Source: Lumbricus terrestris (taxonomy: Eukaryota > Annelida > Clitellata > Crassiclitellata > Lumbricidae). Taken from it: a DNA stretch of 64,000 nt. Position 1 is the first letter of the stretch. Each line of letters starts with the position of its first letter. The stretch spans positions 2,544,120 through 2,608,119 of the forward strand of contig OX457036.1 in the NCBI GenBank assembly GCA_949752735.1. Direction: 5' to 3'. Below, in pieces: positions 1-11,460 of the stretch. Below the pieces are notes generated by a model. It was not told where the DNA came from. It did not search any database and saw only the letters and a list, made by a program, of their open reading frames with translations. Made by a program: the position numbers and the translations under genes.

Positions 1-367
1 ACACCTCTTTTAACTTTACTAAACAATTATCAATTCATAGCATTTCGAAATTGGGGAGGGGGCACTTTTGAAGTCTTAAACAAAGACTATAAGCACTAAA
101 ATGATGAGGAAATGTGTTAATATGACTACCTGAAATGCTACCATTGCAGTGCTGAAAATCGAAATTTTTCGAGGTTTTGGGGCATATCTCCCTGCCCAAA
201 CCCTCCCCTGCAATTCGCTTTGTGCCTCGGCGATCGTCTTTCGGCCGCTTGTCCGTCCCCCCCAAAGTTCGGACCAGGTCTCCGCCTATGATGATCGGTC
301 ATGTGCCGCAAATAAACGATATGAATCTGATTTTTAAAGCAAATCAACCGTTTGCAAAATTGATTGA
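1..367. other. Intergenic, nothing recognised
   Basis: AT-rich sequence with a short GC-richer patch around 190-290. The short ORFs here lack family motifs, codon-use signal or splice context. I see no gene or repeat structure. Confidence 0.4.
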
Positions 368-430
368 TTGATTCGGAAAATTTATATAGCGCTTCTTCAA
401 GAAACCTACTCAAAGGCGCTCTCTGCGCTG
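368..430 (-). repeat. L2/CR1-type LINE or SINE 3' end
   Basis: On the minus strand this reads GAGCGCCTTTGAGTAG, then a run ending GCGCTATATAAAT, followed by a short ATTGATTGATT-like tail. The same ending closes the LINE fragments at 5670-6417 and 36975-37510, so this is probably a heavily 5'-truncated LINE copy or a SINE that borrowed its tail. The 5' limit is not visible. Confidence 0.5.
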
Positions 431-520
431 GTCTACTTGGTGGTAAGTGTCATTAAGAACAACTGATAGTGCACCAGTTAGCAAACAATGCACAGTAAGC
501 TGGAAGAGACACCGTTGGCA

Positions 521-598
521 GGCACACACACACGCGCACACACACACACATGCACACACATACACACGCATACACTCACATACAAACACATACGCACA
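521..598. repeat. (CA)n microsatellite, interrupted
   Basis: Imperfect CA dinucleotide run with CG, TG and TA interruptions. Overlapping His/Thr- or Cys/Val-rich ORFs are by-products of the repeat. Confidence 0.9.
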
Positions 599-1326
599 GG
601 CGGAGCCAACCAATGGATTCCGTCAACAGCCGACAGATGGTGTGGATGGATGTTACGGAGCTCTGGAACCACGTTGGGCGACAACAGGTGGCGGAGTTCA
701 CAAACACGTTGACGGTGTAGTCGAGAAGTCTCTCACTAAAATAAGATGACGCATGTCCGGAGGCACAATGTCTTTGATCTCTGTTGCTGTAAGGCTCTGC
801 TTAGACACCATTTTTCATATTCTCAATATTCTTTAAGATTCAAAATTTGTATGCTAAGTATTATATCTATTACTGCTTTGTGCCAAATGTTGAGCTTAGA
901 GCAACGTTTCCTAAAGTGGGTTCCGTGATTAGACCGGTCAACAACATAACTAGCCTACAATATTATTACAACATGATATTTACTGTGTTTCTGCCCGCCC
1001 CTCTGTCTGTCTGCCTATTTGTCTGAGAGTCTGTTTACTAAAATAATGGCGTTCGCGATAATTATAGTGTTTTTAATTCCATGCATACTGAGATTGGCAT
1101 CAATTGACGGCACCTATATCCATTCATTCGTTCATTCATTCGTTCATTCTATTGATTTAAATTGCGCCACAGCATTTGGACACCCATGGTATATGCCATA
1201 AAAGCATGCAATACTTGCACCAAAAATGTCGCTATACACGATTGAGATAATTATACTCTCCTGTGAAAGTCTTGTGAACTATTAATTTGGGGTTGCCTGT
1301 GGACCAACCTCTGAGACATCGAAGAT
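599..1326. other. Intergenic, nothing recognised
   Basis: No convincing gene. A short ATTC-type tetranucleotide run lies near 1118-1150. The rest is AT-rich with no terminal repeats that I can see. Confidence 0.4.
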
Positions 1327-1682
1327 AATAATAATCTTCGTTTATTGACATTCAATCTGACAAACCGCAGAACGATTACAAGTACTTGTTATACGAAATA
1401 CGGCCTGCTTCGCACGACACGCAGTTCGGCTACAACAGGTTCGGTAACTTAACACTAATGGCCTAAGTACTGGATCACTCCTGATTCGGCCAAGCCAGGA
1501 GTGGGAGGGGCTATCTTTTATTTTTAGCAGAACCCGAGTCAAGCAACACAACTACAAAGCGCCAATGGCAGCTAACAGAAAATTCAAATAAATTTTTGCC
1601 CCGTGTGAGGCTTGAACCCGGGTTGCGCGGATGACTCTCAGTTTAACGGCCAGCACTCTCTCCACTGAGCTACGGGACCCCC
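1327..1682 (-). mobile_element. tRNA-derived SINE, family A, copy 1
   Basis: The minus strand opens with a tRNA-like head carrying an A box (TAGCTCAGTGG, minus of 1662-1672) and a B box (GGGTTCAAGCC, minus of 1609-1619), including a GTT triplet where an anticodon would lie. The body ends in AATAAACGAAGATTATTATT, a short A/T-rich tail. The body matches the plus-strand copy at 7530-7860 nearly end to end. It is not a functional tRNA gene because the acceptor stem does not close around a 73-nt core. Confidence 0.8.
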
Positions 1683-2251
1683 CAAAGATGAACGGCAATT
1701 GCATATTTGATGCATTCTGTTCCAATACTAATTAGATTTAAACGAGAACAGCAAATTCAGAAACAGTAACTCAATCACTGGGCAACGCATGCGTTGAGTT
1801 AGAGATTACTATTGAGTCATTGGATAAGGAGATGCTATGACGTACATGACTTGTATTTTGGCGTATGTACTTCGCACACAAACATCTTCAGCTATCAACG
1901 AATTCCGAGAGAAACAAAAATGAGTTTGAACTTCTTCTTTTTATCTCCCTCTAAATTTCAGTTCTATACACAATCCACCATTACAATCCGTTTTTTTTTA
2001 TCCTATCTTAGTCTTTCGAACTTGGCCAGAATTCTAAAACTAAGTTGGATGAAAGACTGTTAAACCTATTTCCATGCGAACGCAATTTTAAACATGTAGC
2101 TTCAATTGTACGCTAATTGAAGGTGTATAATATTACAAACCTTCAAACGTTCTGGTGTTTTGGAAAACTCAACCAATCTCACCGCGGACAAGACTTAGTG
2201 CCTAAACAAAGACTCACAATATTCATTTTAACCAATTTTAGTAGTTATTCC
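1683..2251. other. Intergenic, nothing recognised
   Basis: AT-rich sequence with only short ORFs lacking motifs. No repeat boundary is seen. Confidence 0.4.
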
Positions 2252-2424
2252 TTATTTTATCTTATCTTATCTTATCTTATCTTACCTTACCTTACCTTAC
2301 CTTACCTTACCTTATCTTATCTTTTCTTATCTTATCTTATCTTATCTTATCTTATCTTATCTTATCTTATCTTATCTTATCTTATCTTATCTTATCTTAT
2401 CTTATCTTATCTTATCTTATCTTG
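2252..2424. repeat. (CTTAT)n pentanucleotide repeat
   Basis: About 34 near-perfect copies of CTTAT, with a block of CTTAC variants near 2281-2312. The Leu/Ser/Tyr-rich ORF that spans it is an artefact of the repeat. Confidence 0.95.
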
Positions 2425-2429
2425 TCTGA

Positions 2430-2520
2430 CCATTTATAAAGCGCTTCTCGCAGCAAGAGCTTTTCAGAAGCGCTCCAAGTGCGTTCAACCCCAAGAAAAA
2501 TGGCAAGTTTTTAGACGAGA
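2430..2520 (-). repeat. L2-type 3' tail remnant
   Basis: A TTTATAAAGCGCTTCT motif followed by AGAAGCGCTCC resembles the inverted form of the L2/CR1 3' end seen at 368-430. The copy is degraded and its boundaries are unclear. Confidence 0.35.
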
Positions 2521-3530
2521 GAAAGACTTTGTCTATGACGCACACATTGTGGCAAAAGGACCCAAAGCAAGCTAAACAACTTTTCTACAGCAATTGTCCC
2601 GTCCAAATATCAAAATTAACCAAAAATAAGCTTTCGATTACACAAGACCATAACATTACAGTTCCGATTGTGTCAGTAATTACAATAACATATACTCACT
2701 CGATTTAATATTTTGGATCAAATGTTTATAATTATGTCTAGCCCAGTTCCCAGTTTAAACAGTTTGAAAAATAGTTTCCTTGCGATACGCAAATTGTCAA
2801 CAAAGTTTTGGTGCCAGACATGAGGCTCAGTCTTTTAGTCGTTTGTCTGAAGTGTTGGGAAGTAGGAGCACGGCGCTAAATATTTTTTTCGTCAGACAAC
2901 TCTTTAGATACCTGTTTTTAACTATTATAATTATTATATGTTCTTTTAATCGAGCAATCATTCAGATGTTTCGAAATTTCGTAACCGACCCAGGATGGGA
3001 GTGCTTTGGCTCTAACCATGAAAGAGGGAGTGGTGCGAGGGTTGTCTTATTAATCGCAACAGTAATGTTTAAGATTTAAGACGTCAATTTTTTCCGATGC
3101 ACCATTTTGAATAATTTTTGACCTTTAATCGATGACCGGATGGTAGGCTACTTCCACATGGCTAGCGATTTGGTTCTGACTGAGCGCATGTGAATAAGCT
3201 TATTTTCACGACGTCGCTTACTAGGCGTCGTAGAAATTTACAATTTACCATTGCGATTAATTGACTCATAGTCGAGCAGCATTTCCTGTCATCAATAAAC
3301 CGCTAGCGTCGATAATAGTGTGATTTCTAATCGCTTGATACAGAGCAGAGCAGAGCAGACTATGCCTATCATGTTACGTTTCACGTTTTTAATTTTTAGA
3401 AACTCTTCGATAATAAAATCTCTTTTAACAGGATCGCTAATTTATAGTGGCGACCTTTTTATATTTATCATGACTGTTATAAACGTAGGCGTAAACGTAA
3501 CATTATGCAGCGTGGTAATTAACGTAAGCC

Positions 3531-3531
<1 letters not shown>
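2521..3531. other. Intergenic, nothing recognised
   Basis: No gene supported. A short GCAGA run occurs near 3343-3360. The ORF at 2780-3079 has no motif and no splice context. Confidence 0.4.

Positions 3532-3574
<43 letters not shown>
3532..3574. repeat. (AC)n microsatellite
   Basis: Uninterrupted AC dinucleotide run of about 21 units. Confidence 0.97.
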
Positions 3575-3577
<3 letters not shown>

Positions 3578-4184
3578 TGTTGTGTCTGCAGGTGTGTCGA
3601 TAGGGCAAGATCATCGTCACCATAATCACGGCAATTTCGTTGCTAAACAGCAACGACCACTGAATCTGTAGAATCCTAAAATCTAGCACAATTCTACTCG
3701 AAACTGCATATAACTTAATATAGTTAATCAGGCGATAACGGAATGCGCTAGAAACAAACTTTTACTTCTATTTATGTGGTGACATTTCTAAAATGTCAGA
3801 AAACGAACAAGGTAATTCACTTACGACACCGCCAAAACGTTTTAACCCAGTGTTATATTAAAAGAACGCCATGAAAGAAAAAGTCAATAATTTATGAGAA
3901 GTAACATAAGATAAGGTCAGACGATTATTATATGCATCCAGATTTCACCAACATCATGGCTAGAAGTCGAATACGGTAGACACAACATTCAATGCAACTT
4001 TCAATTCACTAGTCTAGTTCTCTTATCATGAGTAGAGTCAGAGGATGCCTAGGCAGGTCGATGATAAATTTGATATCAAAATTCAACATTCGCATCATAG
4101 CATTTGCACAACCACGCTTAAAACTTAGTACGTTTAATTGAAATAAATAATAATGACTACTTTAGCGAGAGTCAATTTCTATTT
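3575..4184. other. Intergenic, nothing recognised
   Basis: AT-rich, no gene-like frame and no repeat structure seen. Confidence 0.4.
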
Positions 4185-4302
4185 TAAATCCTATAAATGA
4201 AGGACTTGCCCACGGTGCCTACGATGCGGCCTAAGGTGGATTCGAACCTGCAACCATCCGGCTGCAAGGTAACGAATATGTCCACTACACCACCGCGCTC
4301 CA
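4185..4302 (-). mobile_element. tRNA-derived SINE, family C
   Basis: On the minus strand a tRNA-like head begins near 4302 with an A box (TGGTGTAGTGG, minus of 4282-4292) and a perfect B box (GGTTCGAATCC, minus of 4238-4248). Downstream comes GTGGGCAAGTCCTTCA, which resembles the GGGCAAGTCACTT core of CORE-type SINEs. The copy is short and its tail is not well defined. A true tRNA gene is unlikely because no acceptor stem closes. Confidence 0.7.
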
Positions 4303-4782
4303 ATGCCTATATGCTGCGCATGTACAAATATAAGAGTTGTTTGTATCTATATGTCTGTGTATGTGTGCATATGTGTGCCTTTGTGTATTTAACTGTGTCA
4401 GCTCTTTTGGTCATGAAAGACTGAACAATAACGAGTGATAACGAAGATTTGTGAAGTGCTCTAATTAGACACCTTTTTATATTGTCCTTCCGAAGCTATA
4501 AGAATTTTGTCTTCTATTGCTCTATGAATTTTTCTTCAATGTTCTGTTCATACAGTACTATAATAACAGGCAGTAATGAGGGTGTCCGAACATTGCTGCA
4601 GAGAGCCGTGATTATTTAACGACGCTGTGAAACTCTAGAGATTTATTACGTCGCCATTCTAAAGCTATTAATATTATCGTGGAAGTACAAAGTATATGAG
4701 TTATTGGACCAAGTTCTTCAAAGACAGCTTTAAAAAAGTGATGCTAATTTATTTTGAAATATAATTGTGTAGGTTCTATAGA

Positions 4783-4852
4783 TGTGATAATGGATGGATC
4801 CGATTTGACCAGGGTCTATGACAACAGAGGCCGTTACCCTGGACAGAAATTT
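4783..4852. repeat. Interspersed repeat, copy 1
   Basis: A segment containing ATGGATGGATC, GATTTGAC and ACAACAGAGGCCGTT recurs at 50196-50271, so this is part of a dispersed repeat. The element type is unknown. Confidence 0.6.
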
Positions 4853-4864
4853 GTTCGGCATATT

Positions 4865-5336
4865 CATCATCATCATCATCGAAATCCTTGGGCTAAACGC
4901 CCGTAGGGGTCCGACGCCACTCTCTGTCTGAGTCTGTCTCGCGCCATGTTGCCCAGCTTCAACCGGTCCGGTCTGCAGGTCCATACCATTAACATCCTGG
5001 AGCAGTTAGACCACCTTGTCTGATTGAAGAGAATATTGGGAGAAAGGCACGAAGGACAACCTCTCGCTCCCCCCCCCCCCCGACTCTCTCCACTGGTCTG
5101 TCCTGATCGACCTGTGCATGTCAGCCCCACATCATGACACCTTGAAGCATCTGGGTCGCTATGTCACTTGTGCCGTGGTTTTTGCGGATTTCAATCGTCT
5201 TGGTCTTTTACTGCCAGCGTATCGCCACCCATCTGGCAAACCTTCCTCACTTTGTCCGGGCTTAGGACCGGCACAGGGACGTTGTTGGTTCCCTGTGGCG
5301 GAGGATGGATGCAGTTTAACGTCGTGCCCAAGACAA
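4865..5336 (-). mobile_element. 5'-truncated non-LTR insertion with (GAT)n tail
   Basis: The segment is flanked by perfect 12-bp direct repeats GTTCGGCATATT at 4853-4864 and 5337-5348, which are target-site duplications. On the minus strand it ends in a (GAT)n tail beside the left duplication. The last translated stretch before the tail reads DPYGRLAQGFR, which looks like the end of a degraded coding region. The clade is not assigned. A C-run lies near 5070-5082. Confidence 0.75.
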
Positions 5337-5348
5337 GTTCGGCATATT

Positions 5349-5669
5349 ACAGCACTATATAGCTGTGAAAAAAGGGTTTTCGCCTTTATTCTCTTCATTT
5401 GTGACACGGTAAAGTGCCTATTTTGAAAGTTACAAATGCACATTTACACACCGTTGAAGAGATTAAAATCTATATTACAAGTCTTCAATTTAGACACCTT
5501 TGAAAATTAGTCTCAAATATTACTTATATATTAATCAACCAATCAATCTTAATTGATACTATAATATTAAAACGATCGGATGAGCGATCGAATGAATTCA
5601 GGAATCATTTGATGAATCGTTTAAATTGAAATTATTCAACCGATCCATCAAAACGAGAAAAGTCTAGTT
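5349..5669. other. Intergenic, nothing recognised
   Basis: AT-rich sequence without coding signal. Confidence 0.4.
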
Positions 5670-6417
5670 GTGCTAAAATTATTGCAGCAGGTTCGTTTTG
5701 AATCAGACGTCCATAATGACGATAGAAGATGTGTCTGTGTTACCCTTGACTGTGAACTCAGTCTCAGCCAGCATGTCAATCTTGTTGCTCGAAGCTGTTA
5801 CTACCAGCTTCGTCAACTTCGAGTGATTGCACGCTCTCTCTCTCATGATGCGCTGGTAGTTCTGGTTCATGCCTTCGTAACCAGTCGAATCGACCATTGT
5901 TGCTCAATCCTTGTTGGCCTCCCCCTTGGGGTTCTGGGTCGGTTAGATCGGGTTCTGCGCTCTGCTGCCCGGCTCATTGGACGAATCTCTAAATTTTCCT
6001 CTGTTTCTACCTACATGCGTGATGTGCTGCATTGGTTGCCAATAGCCCAACGCATCCATTTTCGAATTGCTGCCCTGGTCTCACGTTGTATCCTTGGTTG
6101 CGCTCCATCCTACCTGCGCATTCTTTGTCGCCCAGTCTCTGACATTGAAGCGCGTCGGGCCCTTCGCTCTGCTGCGAAGGGGCAACTGCTTGTTCCACGG
6201 GCTCGCTTGGCTACCAGACAGCTCCGAGCCTTCTCGGTTGTGGGACCGTCAATCTGGAATGACCTCCCCCTAACCTCCATCTCCTCCACCTGACCAGTCA
6301 ATCCTTATTCCTTAAGTCCCTTAAATCTTTTTTCTTTTGCCGTGGCTGGGCTGGGAGCGCCTCTGAGTAGTTTCTTGAAGGGGCGCTATATAAATGCTAA
6401 TAATGAATGAATGAATC
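5670..6417 (+). mobile_element. L2/CR1-like LINE, 3' end of reverse transcriptase ORF
   Basis: The 207-residue frame at 5670-6293 matches the C-terminal thumb/connection region of L2/CR1/Rex-type LINE reverse transcriptases. It has VTLDCELSLSQHV, a run with RIDHCCSILVGLP, then ARLIGRISKFSSVS, LHWLPIAQRIHFRI and a final SIWNDLP. The catalytic part (YADD) is missing, so the copy is 5'-truncated. A 3' UTR ends in GGGGCGCTATATAAATG and an AATG repeat near 6405-6417, typical of these LINEs. The frame is open, suggesting modest age. It is a dead copy without N-terminal endonuclease. Confidence 0.88.
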
Positions 6418-6443
6418 GAATATGAAAGAACGTATACAATATA

Positions 6444-6725
6444 CTGGCCTAGTTAGCTACACCGGTAAGCGACAGCTGCACTCGTCTGTTGGTTGCAACG
6501 GACTGCGGTTCAAGCCCCGGGCTGGGAGTTGGCATTCAGAGATTTCGATATCTCGGGCTAGCACGTGTGGGACGCAGGAGCTTGCGCTCCTGCGGAGCGA
6601 CCTTGGGCAAGTTGCTTACCCATCATTGTCTGTGGGGAAGGCAACGGGAAACCACCTCACTCATCTCATCCCCAGGGGCGTCAAAGCCAATGAACCTGCC
6701 TTCGGGCAGAGCACCATCATCATCA
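6444..6725 (+). mobile_element. tRNA-derived CORE-like SINE, family B
   Basis: The 282-bp segment is bounded by 9-bp duplications TACAATATA at 6435-6443 and 6726-6734. The head has A-box-like (TAGCTACACCGG) and B-box (GGTTCAAGCCC) sequences. The middle has GCGACCTTGGGCAAGTTGCT, matching the conserved core of CORE-SINEs such as MIR. The 3' part contains GGGAAGGCAACGGGAAACCA, resembling a segment of the RTE element at 52653-55283, and ends in a CATCATCAT tail. This suggests mobilisation by an RTE-like LINE. Confidence 0.82.
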
Positions 6726-6734
6726 TACAATATA

Positions 6735-7529
6735 AAATGCCGTGAACCCCAAGGGGGAGGGTCGCGTGGGGAGGCCGACGAGGCATCGATCCGCATGAAT
6801 GAACGTGGCGCAGCGTCTGTGGCGTCACGTGATACGTATCCTCGGTCGAAGGTATAATTATGGACCAACATTTTCCAAGATGGCAGAGCGAGAACAGCAC
6901 GGCAATTATGGGAATTTTAACTATTGTGCCGAAATATGAAACGTTTCAGGTATTTATAAACTAGCATTAAAACTGCCAAAGGTGTGCAAACTGAGTATTT
7001 GAAAATTGAATTTGATACCATTAAAAGGTGCCTAACAGAGCATTTATGACTTATACTGGAACCTTTTCAGTGTCGAAACTAAACAATATTGTGGCGATAA
7101 TCCCTTTTGATCTCGGAATTGCTCTCAGAATTGCTGGCAAATAGAATATACAATGAATTGCATCCAATGAATATTTTGGTAATAAAGGAAAGACTTTTGA
7201 TTCCGTGAATTTGTCATGACATGTTGAAGATGAAGACAAACGCTTTTTCTTAGCTACAGTCATAAAGCAGACGTTGGTATGGAGTGCAGCTGTCGACATC
7301 GTTTTCTCAGCCTCGGTGTATGAATATTTTATGAATAGACCTCTCCCTTTCCACCTTTTCACTCACCGCCAGTGTACCACCAGTGAACTCATTGGGGTCG
7401 AGTTGAATAGGAATCTTCAAAGGAAGGCGCAGAATTTTTCTTTTCATAATTATCTCGGTAGAAAGAGAAGCGCTATCTGCTAACTCTAATTATGATCATC
7501 CATTCCGAGTGATCAACATCAAGATCAAA
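6735..7529. other. Intergenic, nothing recognised
   Basis: No gene supported. The minus ORF at 7051-7362 has no recognisable domain and no splice context. Confidence 0.4.
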
Positions 7530-7860
7530 GGGTCCGTAGCTCAGTTGGTCGATAAACTGAGAGTCATTATCGCAACCTGGGTTCAAGCCTCGCTGAGGGC
7601 AAACATTTATTTTAATTTTCTGTTAGCTGCCAGTGGCGCTTTCTGTTGTGTTGTTTGCCTCGGGTCTGATGAAAATAAGATCGCCCCTCGGACTCCTGGC
7701 TTGGCAGAATCAGGAGCGTTCCAGCACTTAGGCTATTAGTGTTAAGTCGACCTGCGTGTCGTGCGAAGCTGGTCGTATTTCGTATAACTTGTATATAACC
7801 TGTATCTGTAATCATTCTGCTGTCTGTCAGATTGTATGTTAATAAACGAAGATTATTTCA
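7530..7860 (+). mobile_element. tRNA-derived SINE, family A, copy 2
   Basis: Same family as 1327-1682, in the opposite orientation. A box TAGCTCAGTTGG lies at 7537-7548 and B box GGGTTCAAGCCT at 7579-7590. The head is about a dozen bases shorter between the boxes than in copy 1. The body (TTTTCTGTTAGCTGCCA, then CTCCTGGCTTGGC) and the tail AATAAACGAAGATTATT agree with copy 1. Confidence 0.82.
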
Positions 7861-8454
7861 TTTTAAGAATAATCCGCATCATGTTCTACTTTCATGCAAT
7901 ATTCTTAACTCCCAACATGGCCATGACCTTTGACCTCACCTCAGGTCAGGAACAACCAATAAAACGGCATACCAGTAAAATCAGAAACATATAGCATCAA
8001 ATGGATTAATTTGCTAAAGATATCCAATGCCTATGACCCTGAAATCAAAGCAAAAGTCTCAAACAACAATAATTAGATGCCATAATCAAACCAACTCATA
8101 AGCTGCTCCCGCAAAAATTAATTTTCAATGTAAACGTTGCAATTGCGTTAACCTTGATAATATTGAACGAACTACTGGCATTGCCCTCCTTCTTCGTCCA
8201 CGCTTTGGACTGGCGCCGCCTAACCACAGTGTTTTAGTTTACTTGATTTTATCACCATCTGCTGAATACTCTGACCATCTCTACGTCATCCTTCATTTTT
8301 ATCCAGTCTTTTGATTGGAGCTGCTACATGTATCGTTTAAGCAATGGGTTTGATCATTTTTTTCTCTTTCTTATGGGAAAACCAACCGTGCGATGTTGTG
8401 CAAATAAACACAAATTTCACACCGAAATGACTGCACATAACATTATTATTTTAT
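7861..8454. other. Intergenic, nothing recognised
   Basis: No coding or repeat structure recognised. Confidence 0.4.
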
Positions 8455-10160
8455 TATTCCAACATTTAACGTCGTCCTATGACATCGATGACCGTTGACG
8501 ACAATACAGAAAATATAAAATACAATGAAAACAAATTTCTAGTGTCCTAGAAAACACCATAAAAATGCGTCTAACTGAAGCTTCACAATTTCAGCAATGT
8601 TCAATCTCTAATACCTTTTTTAAAAAAAATCATCTTACATTCTCTATGCTCAGACAATAGGATCTAATGTTAATTAAGCAACATTGTTTTTTCATCAATT
8701 GTCTCACACATTATATGTAAACTGTGACATTAAAAAGCAATTATGGCTATAAATGTTCAACACATATAACTCTTGTCTCAAATACTAAGTATTTTTTTAA
8801 ACTATTAATATCCTCTAGCATAATTCACATGTAACAATATGCATGTATATATACATATATATCATAATTATTCAAGGTTAGGTTTCCACATTGTTAGACA
8901 TCATATATGTTTCAGCATGTTAAAACAATAGCAATGTTTATTCAACTGCAACAGAGTAATGAAACACCTTGTGACACTTATTGTATAACTCAAACCGCAT
9001 AGAATAAAAAGAAAATTGTATTAAAACAGGTATTCAATATCCAATATGCAACATTTATGTTTTGCCATAATAAAATCATATTTCTAAAAATATGTCTTAT
9101 AATACAACATACTCATCGACATTAGAAGAGACATTTCTTTTTTGTTATAAACAGGTGCTTCAGTAACCAATATAATTATGCAAAACCAAAAATACGTAAG
9201 GCACACAAATCCACATCAATGTGTACATCGCAATTACACAATACCTCTCACAACAAAACAAATCTGCACCATTACAATCATAATTGTTATATATTTACAG
9301 ATATGAGTAACATGAGTCTATCCATGACGACACATCGAGAAATGTTATTTACATAATCCGGCCGCTAGTTATTATTCTAATTAGCCGATACACTTCATTT
9401 TGATACAAATTGATCGTCAAAAGACTTTTAATGGAAACTTCATTTTTATATATTTGACATTTATTTCTTAGAATCGTAGAAATATCTTCTTTTTTACAGT
9501 CTAATAAGATGTGCTTAATTGTCTCTAGCACGTGACATGTATCACATAAACCGTTAGAATGCTTTTTTATAATGTATAATCTTTGATTAGTATTTGCTAC
9601 TCCTAAACGTAATCTAGAAATCTGGACTTCCTTGGGCCTATAATTATGGTTCAAGATATTTTATATTTGTATCCACAATTGGACAAATAGATTTATAAAA
9701 ATGACCTTTATTATCATTACTATATTCTATTTGCCATTTATTAACTATATAAAGTTTAATCAACGCAACAATTTCTTCAAATTCAAGATAATTGGTAGAA
9801 TTTACATGACCAATACTTAGTGCTTCCTTAGCCAAAGTATCTGCTCTATCATTTCCTATTATATCAATGTGACTTGGAATCCAAATAAATCTAATTTGAT
9901 TAGCATCCAGTTTGCTTATGTAATACAGCACATCACTCAATAATGTCGGTCTTAACTGACTACAAGATTTCTTAATTGATGTAAGAACACTCAACGAATC
10001 AGAGAATATTGCAAACTTGCAATTATTAAGGCATTCACAATTTATTATCCATTTAACAGTTTCCAGGATTGCAGTCAACTCTGCTGCATAAATATTTTGA
10101 GTCATTACACAATCTAAACTTCTTATCTACATTTAAACTTGGCACTGTAAAGGCAGCAGC
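8455..10160 (-). mobile_element. I/R1-like LINE 3' half with RNase H domain
   Basis: The minus strand has two overlapping frames. The first (9644-10105) is an RNase H domain with IYAAELTAILE, FSDSLSVL and IPSHIDIIGNDRADTLA, which supply the acidic and His residues of the fold. The second (9349-9654) continues with QISRLRLG and CDTCHVLETIKHILLDC, the zinc-binding C-terminus common after RNase H in I- and R1-type LINEs. A frameshift joins the two, and another upstream near 10105 separates the preceding PSLNVDKKFRL stretch. A long AT-rich 3' UTR ends at 8455 in a segment containing CATCGATGTCATAGGACGAC (minus strand) plus an ATAATAA tail. Related tails occur at 31250-31295 and 41805-42480. Confidence 0.82.
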
Positions 10161-10990
10161 AACAAGGTTATCTGCTTTTGAATTATCTCTTCCACATCAA
10201 CTTATGGGACGATTAGCATACTTCAAAAAGGTGTGTAATTATTGCAGCGCTTCTCTAGGTTTGATTTGTCAAATAACTGCCAAAAATGTTATCACGATTG
10301 CATAATGTCCTTTTGCTTATCAATTAGTTATCAGTGCTAATTAGAAACTGTCCAACTTTTCTATTCATGTCATAAAAATTAAATTCATGTTGACAAAGAA
10401 ATGTTTGGACCGATCAGAATGCGCATCAACTGATTCTAATTGACAATTAAAAAAGTGCTAATTGTATCCAATGTAAAACGAAATCTCGTGGTCTCCCGGG
10501 CCGTGAATGCCGGTGTCACGAAATAGAGTATACCCCTATTAATTGTATCCCCCAAATTTAAAAAAGCGAAAAACCGCTTCCGCGTGTATTTTTTGGGCAA
10601 ATTAATTTTCATCTGCTTTGTTTGGAACAATGACACTGACAGGTACATGTATGTTTATTCCTACTAGAAAATTTGTTTTGCCCTTTTTTAGAGCACTTGA
10701 AACATTTAAAACACTTAAGAACACTCAGATTCACTAAATAAATTCGAGTTGCCTTTATCTGGGCATTGCTTAGGACACTTAAAACAATCAGAGTAACTTT
10801 AAATTTTGATTACAGCATAAAAAATTTTATTATGCGCATTTTTCAACAAATGGGATGGAATGGTTTATCCCCGCGGATAGTATAGACTGGTTAATTCCAT
10901 CCGGGGGATAGATTAATTCATCCCCTCCGGATAGCTTTCAGGGGAATAGTTCGTTTCGCTTCACCGGCAATGCCCTACATATTGTTTATT
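10161..10990. other. Intergenic, nothing recognised
   Basis: Upstream remnants of the LINE may extend some way, but no reverse transcriptase motif is visible. A patch near 10860-10945 repeats ATCCCC/GGGGAT-type motifs in both orientations without clear element ends. Confidence 0.35.
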
Positions 10991-11460
10991 GTATTGTATC
11001 CATACATTTATATAGAGACTCTCACAGCGCACGACAATCAGAGGCGCTCCCGGAACATTAGACCAAGAGAGAAAAGAATGGTTTTCAGCCAACGAAAAAC
11101 GGTACTTGGTCAACTGTCTAATAAGGTGGACAGTGTCGAAGTAGGAATCTGCTTCCACAGTGCAATGTCAACGAGAGCAAAGGCTCGCGTTTTAGACATG
11201 GTGGTCCTAGCTCGCTGGACGAAAAAATCATGACGGTCAAAGGAGCGGTGCGGGCGAAAAGAAGTGGCCGAGGTCGGCAGATGGATGAGGTTTCATATTG
11301 TTTCCGGGGAGGACTTTAGAGGGTCACTGTCGCAGGCATCACTTCACGGTGAGCCAGTGGTCGTAGCTTCATTGCCTCACAGCATAAATTGGCTGGCCGT
11401 TAATTTGCCCTCCTACGTTAATCAAATTTCGGGACTGGCACCACCAGTTGTAATCTGATG
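10991..11460 (-). repeat. L2-type tail and flanking degraded repeat
   Basis: CATTTATATAGAGACTCTCA followed by GAGGCGCTCCC at 11000-11052 is the inverted form of the L2/CR1 3' end seen at 368-430. The following ~400 bp may be body of the same copy, but no motif proves it. Confidence 0.3.

Noticed and set aside
1600..1682. Possible functional tRNA gene on the minus strand, and the similar one at 7530
   Set aside because: A and B boxes are present but the acceptor and anticodon stems do not pair, and both are fused to the same SINE body.
5118..5443. Overlapping ORFs of ~100 residues at 5118-5443
   Set aside because: They lie mostly in a non-LTR insertion with a proven target duplication and show no domain.
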